64,000 bases of DNA from Oscillospiraceae bacterium (GTDB taxonomy: Bacteria; Bacillota; Clostridia; Saccharofermentanales; Saccharofermentanaceae): NCBI GenBank assembly GCA_902788505.1, contig CADAKH010000017.1, forward strand, positions 1 to 64,000. Reading direction: 5' to 3'. Under the pieces are notes generated by a model. It did not search any database. It was not told where the DNA came from and worked only from the letters and a program-made list of their open reading frames with translations. Of the stretch, positions 35,904-43,690 are shown piece by piece (within the stretch, counting starts at the first letter, position 1; each line of letters begins with the position of its first letter). The position numbers were made by a program, and so were the translations under genes.

Positions 35904-37070
35904 TTATCTCTCCATTATCAGTTCTTCTATCAGTTTAACAGAAGTTCCTGTTCCGTCAGATTCACGTATGATCTTCCGGCACTTATCAGGATTAAGTCTA
36001 TCAATACTTCTCACTGCTGTTAATAATTTATTTGTATCGTATTTCTTAAGATAGATACCGCCCTTATGCTTATGCAGGATCCTTGCGTTATAACGCTCTT
36101 CCTCCTGGGCAGGGATCGATATCTGTCTTACGCCGTAGTACATGGCGGTATATACCGAACCGGCTCCGCCCACATTGATGAAGAGCTTGCACTTGGGGAT
36201 AAGATCAACATTATATACCCAGCGTTCGGTACGGACATTAGACATTGCAGAGAGCCATTCCGGAGCATCGGGCGTCGATATGATTATCTTCTTCTCCTTC
36301 ATTTCCGGAAGTTCCAAAAACTCACGCATCTTATTTACATTGTTTGCGAAAACCGTACCCATCGAAATATAGCAATCGTAATCTTCGTATTCCGCACCGT
36401 GATACATGACGATCTGTTCTTTTATCGTAGTGCCAACGAAATGAACTGATTCAGGGAATGTCTTTGCCATCGGCTGGAGTTTTGCGGGAGTCATTACAAG
36501 TGTAAGATCCGCGGTATTCATATAAAGGTCTATAAGCCTGAATCTGCCAAGACCGCGCTCTTTTCTGAACTTCTTATCCTGCCTGATAAGGCGGTTCATC
36601 CCGCTGCCGTTCTTTAATACAAGCGGAACACTTGTTGTGAATATATTTGAAAACATACATACCGGAAGATTAAATCCGATAGTGGCAACCATGCATGCAC
36701 TTTTGAGTTTTAATTTGAAAGCAATGTTTTTCGCGAACGAAAGCATCGAATCGTACATAAGAAGATCCGGTGATTCATTCCTCACTTCATTGATGTAAAG
36801 ATCGTAAAGCTTCTCGTTAAAAGTGATCAGAGTATCCATCAGCACATAGAGATCGCTGGTGACCTCATCAAGCTTAAGATCCTGGAATTCAGGTCCGTAT
36901 TCACGGTAAGATGCGCCAAGACCTTCCACACGTTCTCTGAACTGCGGAGTCGTATAACAGATGACGCTGTAACCTTTTGCGGTAAGCTCTTTTAAGATGG
37001 GTAAAACAGGTAATATGTGTCCATATGCCGGGGTCATGAAAAAGATTATCTTCATAGCATTTTCTGTCAT
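35904..37070 (-). CDS. Glycosyltransferase of the GT1 / macrolide-glycosyltransferase type
   Basis: A 388-residue GT-B fold enzyme. The N-terminal 'MTPAYGHILPVLPILKELTAKG' is the acceptor-side start of UGT/MGT enzymes, and the C-terminal 'NVGGAGSVYTAMYYGVRQISIPAQEEERYNA' (near 303-333) is the nucleotide-sugar site. These enzymes glycosylate lipids, macrolides or other small molecules. It follows rimM after six bases, so it is the first gene of the inserted cassette and is transcribed with the ribosomal genes. The start could also be the ATG at 37055; neither has a strong ribosome binding site. Confidence 0.85.
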   Translation of the reverse strand: MTENAMKIIFFMTPAYGHILPVLPILKELTAKGYSVICYTTPQFRERVEGLGASYREYGPEFQDLKLDEVTSDLYVLMDTLITFNEKLYDLYINEVRNESPDLLMYDSMLSFAKNIAFKLKLKSACMVATIGFNLPVCMFSNIFTTSVPLVLKNGSGMNRLIRQDKKFRKERGLGRFRLIDLYMNTADLTLVMTPAKLQPMAKTFPESVHFVGTTIKEQIVMYHGAEYEDYDCYISMGTVFANNVNKMREFLELPEMKEKKIIISTPDAPEWLSAMSNVRTERWVYNVDLIPKCKLFINVGGAGSVYTAMYYGVRQISIPAQEEERYNARILHKHKGGIYLKKYDTNKLLTAVRSIDRLNPDKCRKIIRESDGTGTSVKLIEELIMER

Positions 37071-37076
37071 ATGGGA

Positions 37077-37601
37077 TCAATCGTAAAGTTCGTACAATCC
37101 TTCAGGCAATCTGCACTTGATATATCCGCCTTCAATATTGACTTCATAGCAGTAAACCTTTACGAACGGAATCATCAGATTCTTCTTTTTGTCACGCTTT
37201 ATCTCAAGTGTGAACTGAGGACCTGTCTCAAAACAATCGATGACTTTCCCGAGATCGCCCCTGTCATCGTCAATAACCGAAAGGCCCTTAAGATCGGTTA
37301 TAAAATAGCTGCCTTTTTTGAGTTTAACGGCATTATCTCTTGTAACGGCAATGAATTTGCCGCGGATGAGCTCTGCTTTGTCACGGTCAGAGATGTCCTC
37401 GAACCTGACAAGAACATTGCCACGGTCGAGTCTCGCGACATTGCATACTTTAGCTTCGGGCTTCTCGAAATTCTGCCCGCATATGAAACAATCCTTAAGC
37501 TTAAGGAAACGGCGCGCGTCGTCCGTTAAGGGGTAAACCTTAAGTTCCCCCCGGACTCCGTGCGCGCCGGTAATCTTTCCTATAATGATGAGATCTTCCA
37601 A
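37077..37601 (-). CDS. rimM: 16S rRNA processing protein RimM
   Basis: A 174-residue 30S maturation factor. The N-terminal RimM barrel has 'IIGKITGAHGVRGELKVYPLTD' in pattern, and the PRC-barrel follows ('LKGLSVIDDDRGDLGKVIDCFETG'). RimM binds S19 and helps assemble the 30S head. The start is TTG at 37601, with AGG nine bases upstream inside the end of khpA. It is normally followed by trmD; here a glycosyltransferase gene follows. Confidence 0.92.
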   Translation of the reverse strand: MEDLIIIGKITGAHGVRGELKVYPLTDDARRFLKLKDCFICGQNFEKPEAKVCNVARLDRGNVLVRFEDISDRDKAELIRGKFIAVTRDNAVKLKKGSYFITDLKGLSVIDDDRGDLGKVIDCFETGPQFTLEIKRDKKKNLMIPFVKVYCYEVNIEGGYIKCRLPEGLYELYD

Positions 37602-37606
37602 AAGAA

Positions 37607-37837
37607 TCAGCCTACTATATCGACTATAACGCGCTTACCTTCCTTAAGGTACTTAGCCTTCATTATCGAACGGATAGCCTGAGCTCTCTTACCGTTCTTG
37701 CCGATAATCTTTCCTGTATCTTCGGGAGCAACGGACAGCTCGAAAACAACTGTGTTTCCACGCTCTGTCTTCTTTACGTTTACCTCATCGGGATTGCTGA
37801 CAAGTTCCCTGGCGATATAAACCAATAAATCGTCCAT
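37607..37837 (-). CDS. khpA: KH-domain RNA-binding protein KhpA
   Basis: A 76-residue single-KH protein with the 'GKIIGKNGKRAQAIRSIM' GxxG loop (42-59). KhpA works with KhpB/Jag as a global RNA chaperone affecting cell division in Gram-positive bacteria. Its place between rpsP and rimM is conserved. Start ATG with GGAGAG upstream. Confidence 0.93.
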   Translation of the reverse strand: MDDLLVYIARELVSNPDEVNVKKTERGNTVVFELSVAPEDTGKIIGKNGKRAQAIRSIMKAKYLKEGKRVIVDIVG

Positions 37838-37863
37838 ATAAAGCTCTCCTTCCTATTATTAAA

Positions 37864-38106
37864 TCAGATGATGCCCTGCTTCTTAAGAAGAGACTTTACT
37901 GTATCTGTGGGCTGAGCTCCGTTGGAGATCCACTTCTTTGCTGCTTCTGCATCGATCTTAACGCTGTCTGTTTCCTTCATGGGATCATAGATACCAATCT
38001 CCTCGATGAAACGTCCGTCTCTAGGATATCTGGAATCAGCAACAACTACACGATAGAAAGGTGCCTTTTTCTTACCCATTCTTCTTAAACGAATCTTAAC
38101 TGCCAT
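37864..38106 (-). CDS. rpsP: 30S ribosomal protein S16
   Basis: An 80-residue protein starting '[26 protein letters not shown]' in pattern, diagnostic of S16, which is needed for 30S assembly. The ATG at 38106 follows GGAGG; a frame extension of five codons contains that site and is rejected. It lies between ffh and khpA. Confidence 0.96.
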   Translation of the reverse strand: MAVKIRLRRMGKKKAPFYRVVVADSRYPRDGRFIEEIGIYDPMKETDSVKIDAEAAKKWISNGAQPTDTVKSLLKKQGII

Positions 38107-38174
38107 TTTGTTTTCCTCCAAAAAATATATTTTTGTTTTTTATAATCTGCGTCACATATATGACGGGATCGACT

Positions 38175-39707
38175 TTATCTTCTGCCCTTGCGCTTCTTTT
38201 TGCGGTCGCGTCTGCCTGTCGGTGTAAAGGGTGTGTCATCGTAATCTTCCTTGGGTGATGAGAGACTTCCCAACCCCTGAGGCATTCCAGAACCCATGCC
38301 TGACATACCGCCCATGCCCATATTACCGAGACCGCCCATGCCGCCCATATTGCCCTTAAGGCCCATCTTGGCTGCCTGCTTGGCAAATCCCTTAGGCATC
38401 TTGAATCCGCCCTTGCCGTTCGAGAACTGCTTCATGAGTTTTGCAGTCTGCTCATACTGGGCAATAAGTTTGTTTACATCAGATACCTGAACACCGGCAC
38501 CTGCTGCAATTCTCTTTCTTCTGCTAGCATTAAGGATAGAAGGTGCTCTTCTTTCCTTCTTTGTCATTGAAGTGATGATAGCCATCTGTCTGTCAACGAT
38601 CTTATCGTCAAGATCTTCCTCGTTGACTTTGCCTGCCGCACCGGGCATCATGCCGACCAGGTCTTTAAGAGAACCCATCTTCTTCATCTGCTCAAACTGT
38701 GAATAAAGGTCATCAAGGTTGAAGGAACTGCCCATCATGCGTTCCATTGCTTTCCTTGCTTCTTCCTCATCGATTGTCTGCTGGGCCTTTTCGATAAGGC
38801 TTACGACATCGCCCATGCCGAGGATTCTGTCAGCCATACGCTGGGGATAGAACTTCTCGATGGCGTCAACCTTTTCGCCGGTACAGATGTATTTGATAGG
38901 CTTGTTAGTAAGTTTTCTGATCGAAAGCGCAGCACCGCCTCTGGCGTCACCGTCGAGCTTTGTCATGATGAAGCCGTCCATGCCGATGTTCTGCTCGAAA
39001 AGCTGTGCTACGTTAACCGCTTCCTGACCGATCATAGCATCGACTACAAGGAGCTTCTCTGTGGGATTTACCGCTGCAGCGATATCTCTGAGCTCTTCCA
39101 TGAGCTCCTCGTCTGCAACAGTACGGCCCGCAGTATCGATGATGAGGTAATTGCAGAGCATGTATCTTGCTTTGCCTTCACCATCTTTAGCGATCTTAAC
39201 CGCATCCTTCTCTTCAGGATCGATATAGCAGTCAACTCCGACTGCATCACTTAATACCTTGAGCTGCTGGGCAGCTGCCGGTCTGTGAACGTCAACGGAT
39301 ACGACCATCGGCTTCTTGCCGTTCTCTTTCAGGAGTTTTGCAAGCTTGGCAGCGGTTGTTGTCTTACCTGCACCCTGGAGACCATAAAGGATGATTATGT
39401 TAAATCCTGTATCGGATACTTTAAGCTTATCTTCGCCTTCTTCACCGCCCAAGAGCTCTGTCAGAGCATCTCTTACGATCTTTACGATCTGCTGGCCGGG
39501 TGTGAAGGAATCCTGAACTGCAGCGCCCTTGCACTGCTCGGTCATATCTGCGACAAATTCCTTGACTACGCTGTAGTTAACATCCGCCTCCAAAAGAGCC
39601 ATGCGGATCTCGCGCATCATGTCCTTAATGTCGCTCTCGGATACGCGTGCCTTGCCGCGCATCTTGGAAGTTATATTCTGAAGCTTTTGTGACAAGCTCT
39701 CAAACAC
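38175..39707 (-). CDS. ffh: Signal recognition particle protein Ffh
   Basis: A 510-residue SRP GTPase that delivers nascent membrane proteins to FtsY. The N domain is about 1-95. The G domain has 'GLQGAGKTT' (109-117), 'DVHRPAAAQQL' (near 139), 'DTAGRT' (near 190) and 'TKLDGDARGG' (near 245). The methionine-rich M domain follows, ending in an unusually Gly/Met-rich tail (about 440-490, 'GNMGGMGGLGNMGMGGMSG') and a basic end. It uses a GTG start two bases after the ylxM stop, with AGAGGAA upstream. Confidence 0.96.
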   Translation of the reverse strand: MFESLSQKLQNITSKMRGKARVSESDIKDMMREIRMALLEADVNYSVVKEFVADMTEQCKGAAVQDSFTPGQQIVKIVRDALTELLGGEEGEDKLKVSDTGFNIIILYGLQGAGKTTTAAKLAKLLKENGKKPMVVSVDVHRPAAAQQLKVLSDAVGVDCYIDPEEKDAVKIAKDGEGKARYMLCNYLIIDTAGRTVADEELMEELRDIAAAVNPTEKLLVVDAMIGQEAVNVAQLFEQNIGMDGFIMTKLDGDARGGAALSIRKLTNKPIKYICTGEKVDAIEKFYPQRMADRILGMGDVVSLIEKAQQTIDEEEARKAMERMMGSSFNLDDLYSQFEQMKKMGSLKDLVGMMPGAAGKVNEEDLDDKIVDRQMAIITSMTKKERRAPSILNASRRKRIAAGAGVQVSDVNKLIAQYEQTAKLMKQFSNGKGGFKMPKGFAKQAAKMGLKGNMGGMGGLGNMGMGGMSGMGSGMPQGLGSLSSPKEDYDDTPFTPTGRRDRKKKRKGRR

Positions 39708-39709
39708 TA

Positions 39710-40036
39710 TTACATTTCCTCTATCAATTCTTCAAGCTCTTTGGCAGCCTTGTCGGTATCACCGCTCTTTAAGTGTGCCAGAGCCGTTTTTGCTTTTGCC
39801 TGCTGCATCTCGAAAAGCTGAAGCAGACCTAACTTTTCTTCATACTCTTCAAGCTGCTTTTCCGCTCTCTTGACCGTGTCATGAACGCCCTGCCTTGAGA
39901 TACCCTCTGCTTCGGCGATCTCTGCCAAAGTCAGATCATCATTATAGTAGCTCTCACAGGTGCGCCTCATCTTGGGCGTAAGAAGATTGCCGTAGAAATC
40001 AAGCAAAAGGTCTGTTCTTACTGACTTTTCACGCAT
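39710..40036 (-). CDS. ylxM: YlxM-family SRP operon DNA-binding protein
   Basis: A 108-residue sigma-70 region-4-like helix-turn-helix protein ('LTLAEIAEAEGISRQGVHDTVKRAEKQL', about 35-62). YlxM precedes ffh across the Bacillota and, in Streptococcus, modulates SRP activity. The length and N-terminal 'LLLDFYGNLLTPKMRRTCESYY' agree. It starts the SRP/ribosomal operon behind a strong promoter. Confidence 0.93.
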   Translation of the reverse strand: MREKSVRTDLLLDFYGNLLTPKMRRTCESYYNDDLTLAEIAEAEGISRQGVHDTVKRAEKQLEEYEEKLGLLQLFEMQQAKAKTALAHLKSGDTDKAAKELEELIEEM

Positions 40037-40068
40037 TTTAAGGCAAGCCTCCCTATTTCAGCCTGCAC

Positions 40069-40097
40069 ATAATAACAAAGGATAAATGGTGTGTCAA
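40069..40097 (-). promoter_or_regulatory. Strong promoter of the ylxM-ffh-rpsP-khpA-rimM operon
   Basis: TTGACA (40097-40092), a 17-base spacer and TATTAT (40074-40069) on the minus strand, 33 bases ahead of the ylxM ATG. With no terminator seen down to 31918, it may also drive the inserted glycosyltransferase-to-ketosynthase cassette. Confidence 0.8.
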
Positions 40098-40110
40098 GTA
40101 TTTTTACTTG

Positions 40111-40680
40111 TCAGAGTGAATCCTGCTGTTTTTCGCGGTCGCTCCTGATCAGTGAATAACAAACGGAATCACAGATCCCCTGCATATTAAGACCTGCTTG
40201 GCGCAGAGTCCCTTCGTATTTCATTCCCGCCTTCTGCATTACACGGCCGGACTTCGGGTTGTTTATGTCATGTGTTGCACATACCCTGTTCATATCCGCA
40301 CAATCAAAAAGATAATCTATTACTGCTTTCAAAGCCTCAGGCATATATCCGTTGCCCCAGTATTCTCTGGTCATACAATACCCGATGAGTGCTTCGCCTA
40401 TATCTTCCCTTACCCGAACGACAGAGATATTACCGATTATCTTTCCTGTCTCTTTAAGTTCCATTACCCAGTTGAAATAGTCGCCCTTCTCATATTCAGG
40501 GATCCAGGCATTCAAAAGAGACTTTGTCACTTCAACGCTTCCGTGTGGAGGCCATGTCAGATATTTGGAAACCTCTGGATCATTACACCAGCCGTTGAAC
40601 ATATCATCGGCATCTTCGATGACAAATCTTCTGAGTATCAGCCGTTCCGTCTCTATCTTCCGTGTACCTGTTTTATTCAT
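40111..40680 (-). CDS. GNAT acetyltransferase, RimJ/RimL-like
   Basis: A 189-residue N-acetyltransferase. The 'IETERLILRRFVIEDADDMF' opening and 'EALIGYCMTREYWGNGYMPEALKAVIDYLF' acetyl-CoA region are typical of the ribosomal-protein alanine acetyltransferase group, as is 'NPKSGRVMQKAGMKYEGTLRQ'. Targets could be protein N-termini or small amines. The ATG at 40680 has AGGAACAG upstream. Confidence 0.85.
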   Translation of the reverse strand: MNKTGTRKIETERLILRRFVIEDADDMFNGWCNDPEVSKYLTWPPHGSVEVTKSLLNAWIPEYEKGDYFNWVMELKETGKIIGNISVVRVREDIGEALIGYCMTREYWGNGYMPEALKAVIDYLFDCADMNRVCATHDINNPKSGRVMQKAGMKYEGTLRQAGLNMQGICDSVCYSLIRSDREKQQDSL

Positions 40681-40786
40681 CGCTGTTCCTGTTCCCCACA
40701 ACAAGTTTATTGATAAATCTATTATATGTTATACTCAAAAGCGGAATTAGAAAGTTTTTTTGATTTTTCAATAAGGGAGATTATTT

Positions 40787-41380
40787 ATGAAAAAGATCAT
40801 CGCTGTTATTCTGTCCACTGCCATTCTGCTTATTGCAGGCTGCAGTTCGACTCATGAGCCCATAACCACAATCCCGGTCAACAGTGAGACCACCGTTGGT
40901 GACATTGCCGGAACGATCGAGGGTGACAGATATGTAAGCCATACCGGCGGCGTAGTCTTTAAGTTAACCGGAGATTATACTATCAACTGGCCCGATGCCG
41001 ATAAAAGAGATCAATTAATGAATGACTATACCGGCATAGAAATACTAGGTCCCTGGTTTGTGTGGGGTAACACCGCATCCATGAAAATCGATTATGTACT
41101 AGATGAACAAATGAAAGAGGACGCTACGAAAAAGCACACTCTCGAAGAATGGAACAAAACCATAAATTATCCTATTAAAAGCATAGAATACATCGACGAG
41201 TACAAAATTGACGGCAAATCCTGTTTCGCGCTTAAGATGGAAATAGATAAAAACGGTTATGATATCTCTTCACTTCAGATCTATTATTTCCAGGACAACG
41301 GACTTCTCGTTCTGATCACGGTCTCGGCCGGAAGTTTCAAGGAAATTGATAAGATCACAAAGAATATTCAATTAGCTTGA
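40787..41380 (+). CDS. Predicted lipoprotein of unknown function
   Basis: A 197-residue secreted protein with a lipoprotein signal: basic N-terminus, hydrophobic core and lipobox 'LIAGC' with C19 as the lipid-modified residue. The mature part is mixed alpha/beta ('VFKLTGDYTINWP', 'ALKMEIDKNGYDISSLQIYYFQDNGLLVLITV') and looks like small PsbP/LpoB-type sheet domains, without a firm match. It stands alone on the plus strand, with GGGAG upstream. Confidence 0.7.
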   Translation: MKKIIAVILSTAILLIAGCSSTHEPITTIPVNSETTVGDIAGTIEGDRYVSHTGGVVFKLTGDYTINWPDADKRDQLMNDYTGIEILGPWFVWGNTASMKIDYVLDEQMKEDATKKHTLEEWNKTINYPIKSIEYIDEYKIDGKSCFALKMEIDKNGYDISSLQIYYFQDNGLLVLITVSAGSFKEIDKITKNIQLA

Positions 41381-41420
41381 TCGGCTTTTTGCTATACCCT
41401 GTACTTAAAATGGAGACTGG

Positions 41421-41981
41421 TCACTCCCTGACCCACCAGTAGCAATAAGCCTGGGTTCTTGCAGCGAAGTTTGTCTGTTTAAGAAGTTCTTTTACCTCTT
41501 CCCTGGTATACCAGCGGGCTTCGATCTCTTCCTCATCAGATGTACTCGGAGCAAACTCACCTTCTGCCTTGCCGATTACGCAGCAGCTTCTCTCATTGGT
41601 AAGACCAACTCCGGAAAAACTCATCGGAAGGACTTCATCAATAGAAGTGAGCTTCAGGCCGGTCTCTTCCCACAGTTCTCTTGCAGCCGCTTCTTCAGGA
41701 GTCTCTCCTTCATCTATAAGGCCTGCCGGGAAATTGATCGCAAATCCTCCGACAGCCATTCTGAATTCCTTGTTGAGCAGGAGCTTGTTGCCGTCAGGGC
41801 TGGTAATAATGAGCACCACCGCATCACACTTCTCACGCTGAAGATCTTCGAGACTCGTAATGTTGTGATCTCTCGAACTCATCTCATAGATCTTGGTATT
41901 GCCGAGATTTGTCTCGTATTCAGCGTTATATGCCGTAATAAATCGTCCTTCGTGGACCTTCTTTATTCCTTTAAACTTCAT
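41421..41981 (-). CDS. NUDIX hydrolase (ADP-ribose pyrophosphatase-like)
   Basis: A 186-residue NUDIX enzyme. The box is complete at 87-109: G87, 'REL.EETG' with R101, E102 and E105-E106. The layout of the N-terminal sheet resembles ADP-sugar pyrophosphatases. It overlaps the upstream flavin reductase gene by four bases (ATGA), so the two are co-translated. Confidence 0.88.
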   Translation of the reverse strand: MKFKGIKKVHEGRFITAYNAEYETNLGNTKIYEMSSRDHNITSLEDLQREKCDAVVLIITSPDGNKLLLNKEFRMAVGGFAINFPAGLIDEGETPEEAAARELWEETGLKLTSIDEVLPMSFSGVGLTNERSCCVIGKAEGEFAPSTSDEEEIEARWYTREEVKELLKQTNFAARTQAYCYWWVRE

Positions 41982-42604
41982 TTCTTATCTTTTCCCATTC
42001 TTTTCTTGATGATATTTTCAGGTGCCACGGAGTAGCCGAAGAAACCGAGCTTCTCGCCAAGGAGATAGTATTCTCCGTGGTTATATGCCACAAGTCTCGC
42101 ATTCTCGAGGCAAAGCTTGCCGTTCTCATCGAGCAGATATGAATCAGCAGTAATTCCGACTATCTCAGCTATGAACATATCATGTGAACCTAATTCCTGT
42201 ACGCTCTTTACTTTGCATGAGATCGATACGGGAGCTTCCTTGATAGCATATGCATACTCAAGGCCCTTTGCCTTAATAGGTGTAAGAGAGCAGGACTTGA
42301 ACTTATCTTCCTTCTCCCCTCCTCTTACGCCGCAGTAATCGCAGGCCTTGCAAAGTGACTTGGATACAAGGTTTACAACAAACTCACCTGTCTCGGTAAT
42401 GAGCTTATGTGAATGCCTTGATTTGCGGACACTGATGGAGAGCATCGGCGGCTCTGAATTGATAGTTCCTGCCCACGCAACCGTCATGATGTTCGGACGT
42501 TCTGCTTCAGATTCAGGATCCTTGCCTGCTGATGAGACCATAACTACCGGAACGGGGTTAAGTATAGTAGAAACCCCGACTTCGATCTTATCGTGTTTTG
42601 CCAT
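41978..42604 (-). CDS. Flavin reductase family protein (FMN split barrel)
   Basis: A 208-residue protein with the full flavin reductase pattern: 'NPVPVVMVSSAG', 'NIMTVAWAGTINSEPPMLSISVRKSRHSH' for FMN contact and 'GEFVVNLVS'. A cysteine-rich 'LCKACDYCGVRGG' (near 85-97) is an extra feature shared with clostridial members. It reduces flavin or acts as a flavoprotein; the partner is unknown. It is transcribed after the GNAT-Ogt gene, three bases downstream. Confidence 0.88.
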   Translation of the reverse strand: MAKHDKIEVGVSTILNPVPVVMVSSAGKDPESEAERPNIMTVAWAGTINSEPPMLSISVRKSRHSHKLITETGEFVVNLVSKSLCKACDYCGVRGGEKEDKFKSCSLTPIKAKGLEYAYAIKEAPVSISCKVKSVQELGSHDMFIAEIVGITADSYLLDENGKLCLENARLVAYNHGEYYLLGEKLGFFGYSVAPENIIKKRMGKDKK

Positions 42605-42607
42605 TGA

Positions 42608-43690
42608 TTATCCCTCCTTGGATATCAGCGGAGTTACCGCCGTAAAACTCTCATGTAACAGCAGATAGTCCTTGATGTCGATACCTGCCGCATAACCTAC
42701 GATGCTGCCGTCCTTACCGATAACCCTGTGGCACGGAACGATCACCGCTACCGGATTATCAGAGCACGCAGCACCGACAGCTCTTGTGATTTTTCGAGCT
42801 TCGGGAAGACTGCCGTCAGTCAGCATAAGCGCAATGTCCTCATAACTTGCAGTACCGCCATAAGGGATCGAATTAAGCGCATTCCATACTTTCTTCTGGA
42901 AAGGGGTACCGGTGTTGAACCTGACGCTTATATCAAAGCCCGCTCTCATGCTGTCGAAATATTCCCTGAGTTCAACATAAGCTTTGGCAAGTTCATCCGG
43001 AAGATATTTAAGCTGGTCTTCATCAAGGTTATAGATGCCGTCGTCATTTCTGACAAGACCACCGCTGCCGTCAAGGAGGCCTAAAGATCCCGCAATATTA
43101 TGCGCAAACGGCTCTTCTATTACCTGTCCGTAATGGAAAAGCTTAACAGAATCGATATAATCACTTCCGCCTGATATCATAGCAACGCCGCGCTCGAACG
43201 GAACAAAACAGATGTTGTACTTCGGGTATTCATAAGAAAGCATCGCGTAAAGACCGGCATCTTCGAAACCGTTCTTAAGCCTTACCTCATCTCTTAAAAC
43301 AGCCTCCTGCATGAAGCCTGCGCCTGTAAGGATCCTCTCAAGACCTTCGTTGCCGTGATTACAGATAACCGTCACTTTGTGATAGTACTGATTGAGAAAG
43401 CAGTATCTCAGGACTTCATCCACTACACCGCTCTGTGTATCGGCGTTGGCATCACTTGTGAATACGAAATCAATGTGGGCTCTGCAGTTCTTTCTGTCCG
43501 GTCTGAATAGCTTAACGAGAGCATAGATAACACCTTCTTTGACAGCGAGCAGAGCCTCACCCTGGCTTCCCGTTCCCAAAGCCCTGATATCGTCTTCTAT
43601 GAGCTTTATCGTCCCCTCCATAAGTCCACGCCTTCTAAGCTCGGAACTGTCCTGAATATGGAGTTTACGAAGATCAATTTTGTCAGCCAT
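42608..43690 (-). CDS. GNAT domain fused to O6-methylguanine-DNA methyltransferase (Ogt)
   Basis: A 360-residue protein with two halves. Residues 1-155 read as a GNAT-like fold ('GEALLAVKEGVIYALVKLF', 'VTVICNHGNEGLERILTGAGFMQEAVLRD', 'LYAMLSYE'). Residues 158-360 form the alkyltransferase: 'GTPFQKKVWNALNSIPYG' (261-278) and the suicide cysteine C320 in 'VPCHRVIGKDG'. Ogt moves a methyl group from O6-guanine to itself. The link to a GNAT is unusual. The ATG at 43690 lies eight bases inside the end of the solute-binding protein gene, with GGAGAAG upstream. Confidence 0.85.
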   Translation of the reverse strand: MADKIDLRKLHIQDSSELRRRGLMEGTIKLIEDDIRALGTGSQGEALLAVKEGVIYALVKLFRPDRKNCRAHIDFVFTSDANADTQSGVVDEVLRYCFLNQYYHKVTVICNHGNEGLERILTGAGFMQEAVLRDEVRLKNGFEDAGLYAMLSYEYPKYNICFVPFERGVAMISGGSDYIDSVKLFHYGQVIEEPFAHNIAGSLGLLDGSGGLVRNDDGIYNLDEDQLKYLPDELAKAYVELREYFDSMRAGFDISVRFNTGTPFQKKVWNALNSIPYGGTASYEDIALMLTDGSLPEARKITRAVGAACSDNPVAVIVPCHRVIGKDGSIVGYAAGIDIKDYLLLHESFTAVTPLISKEG

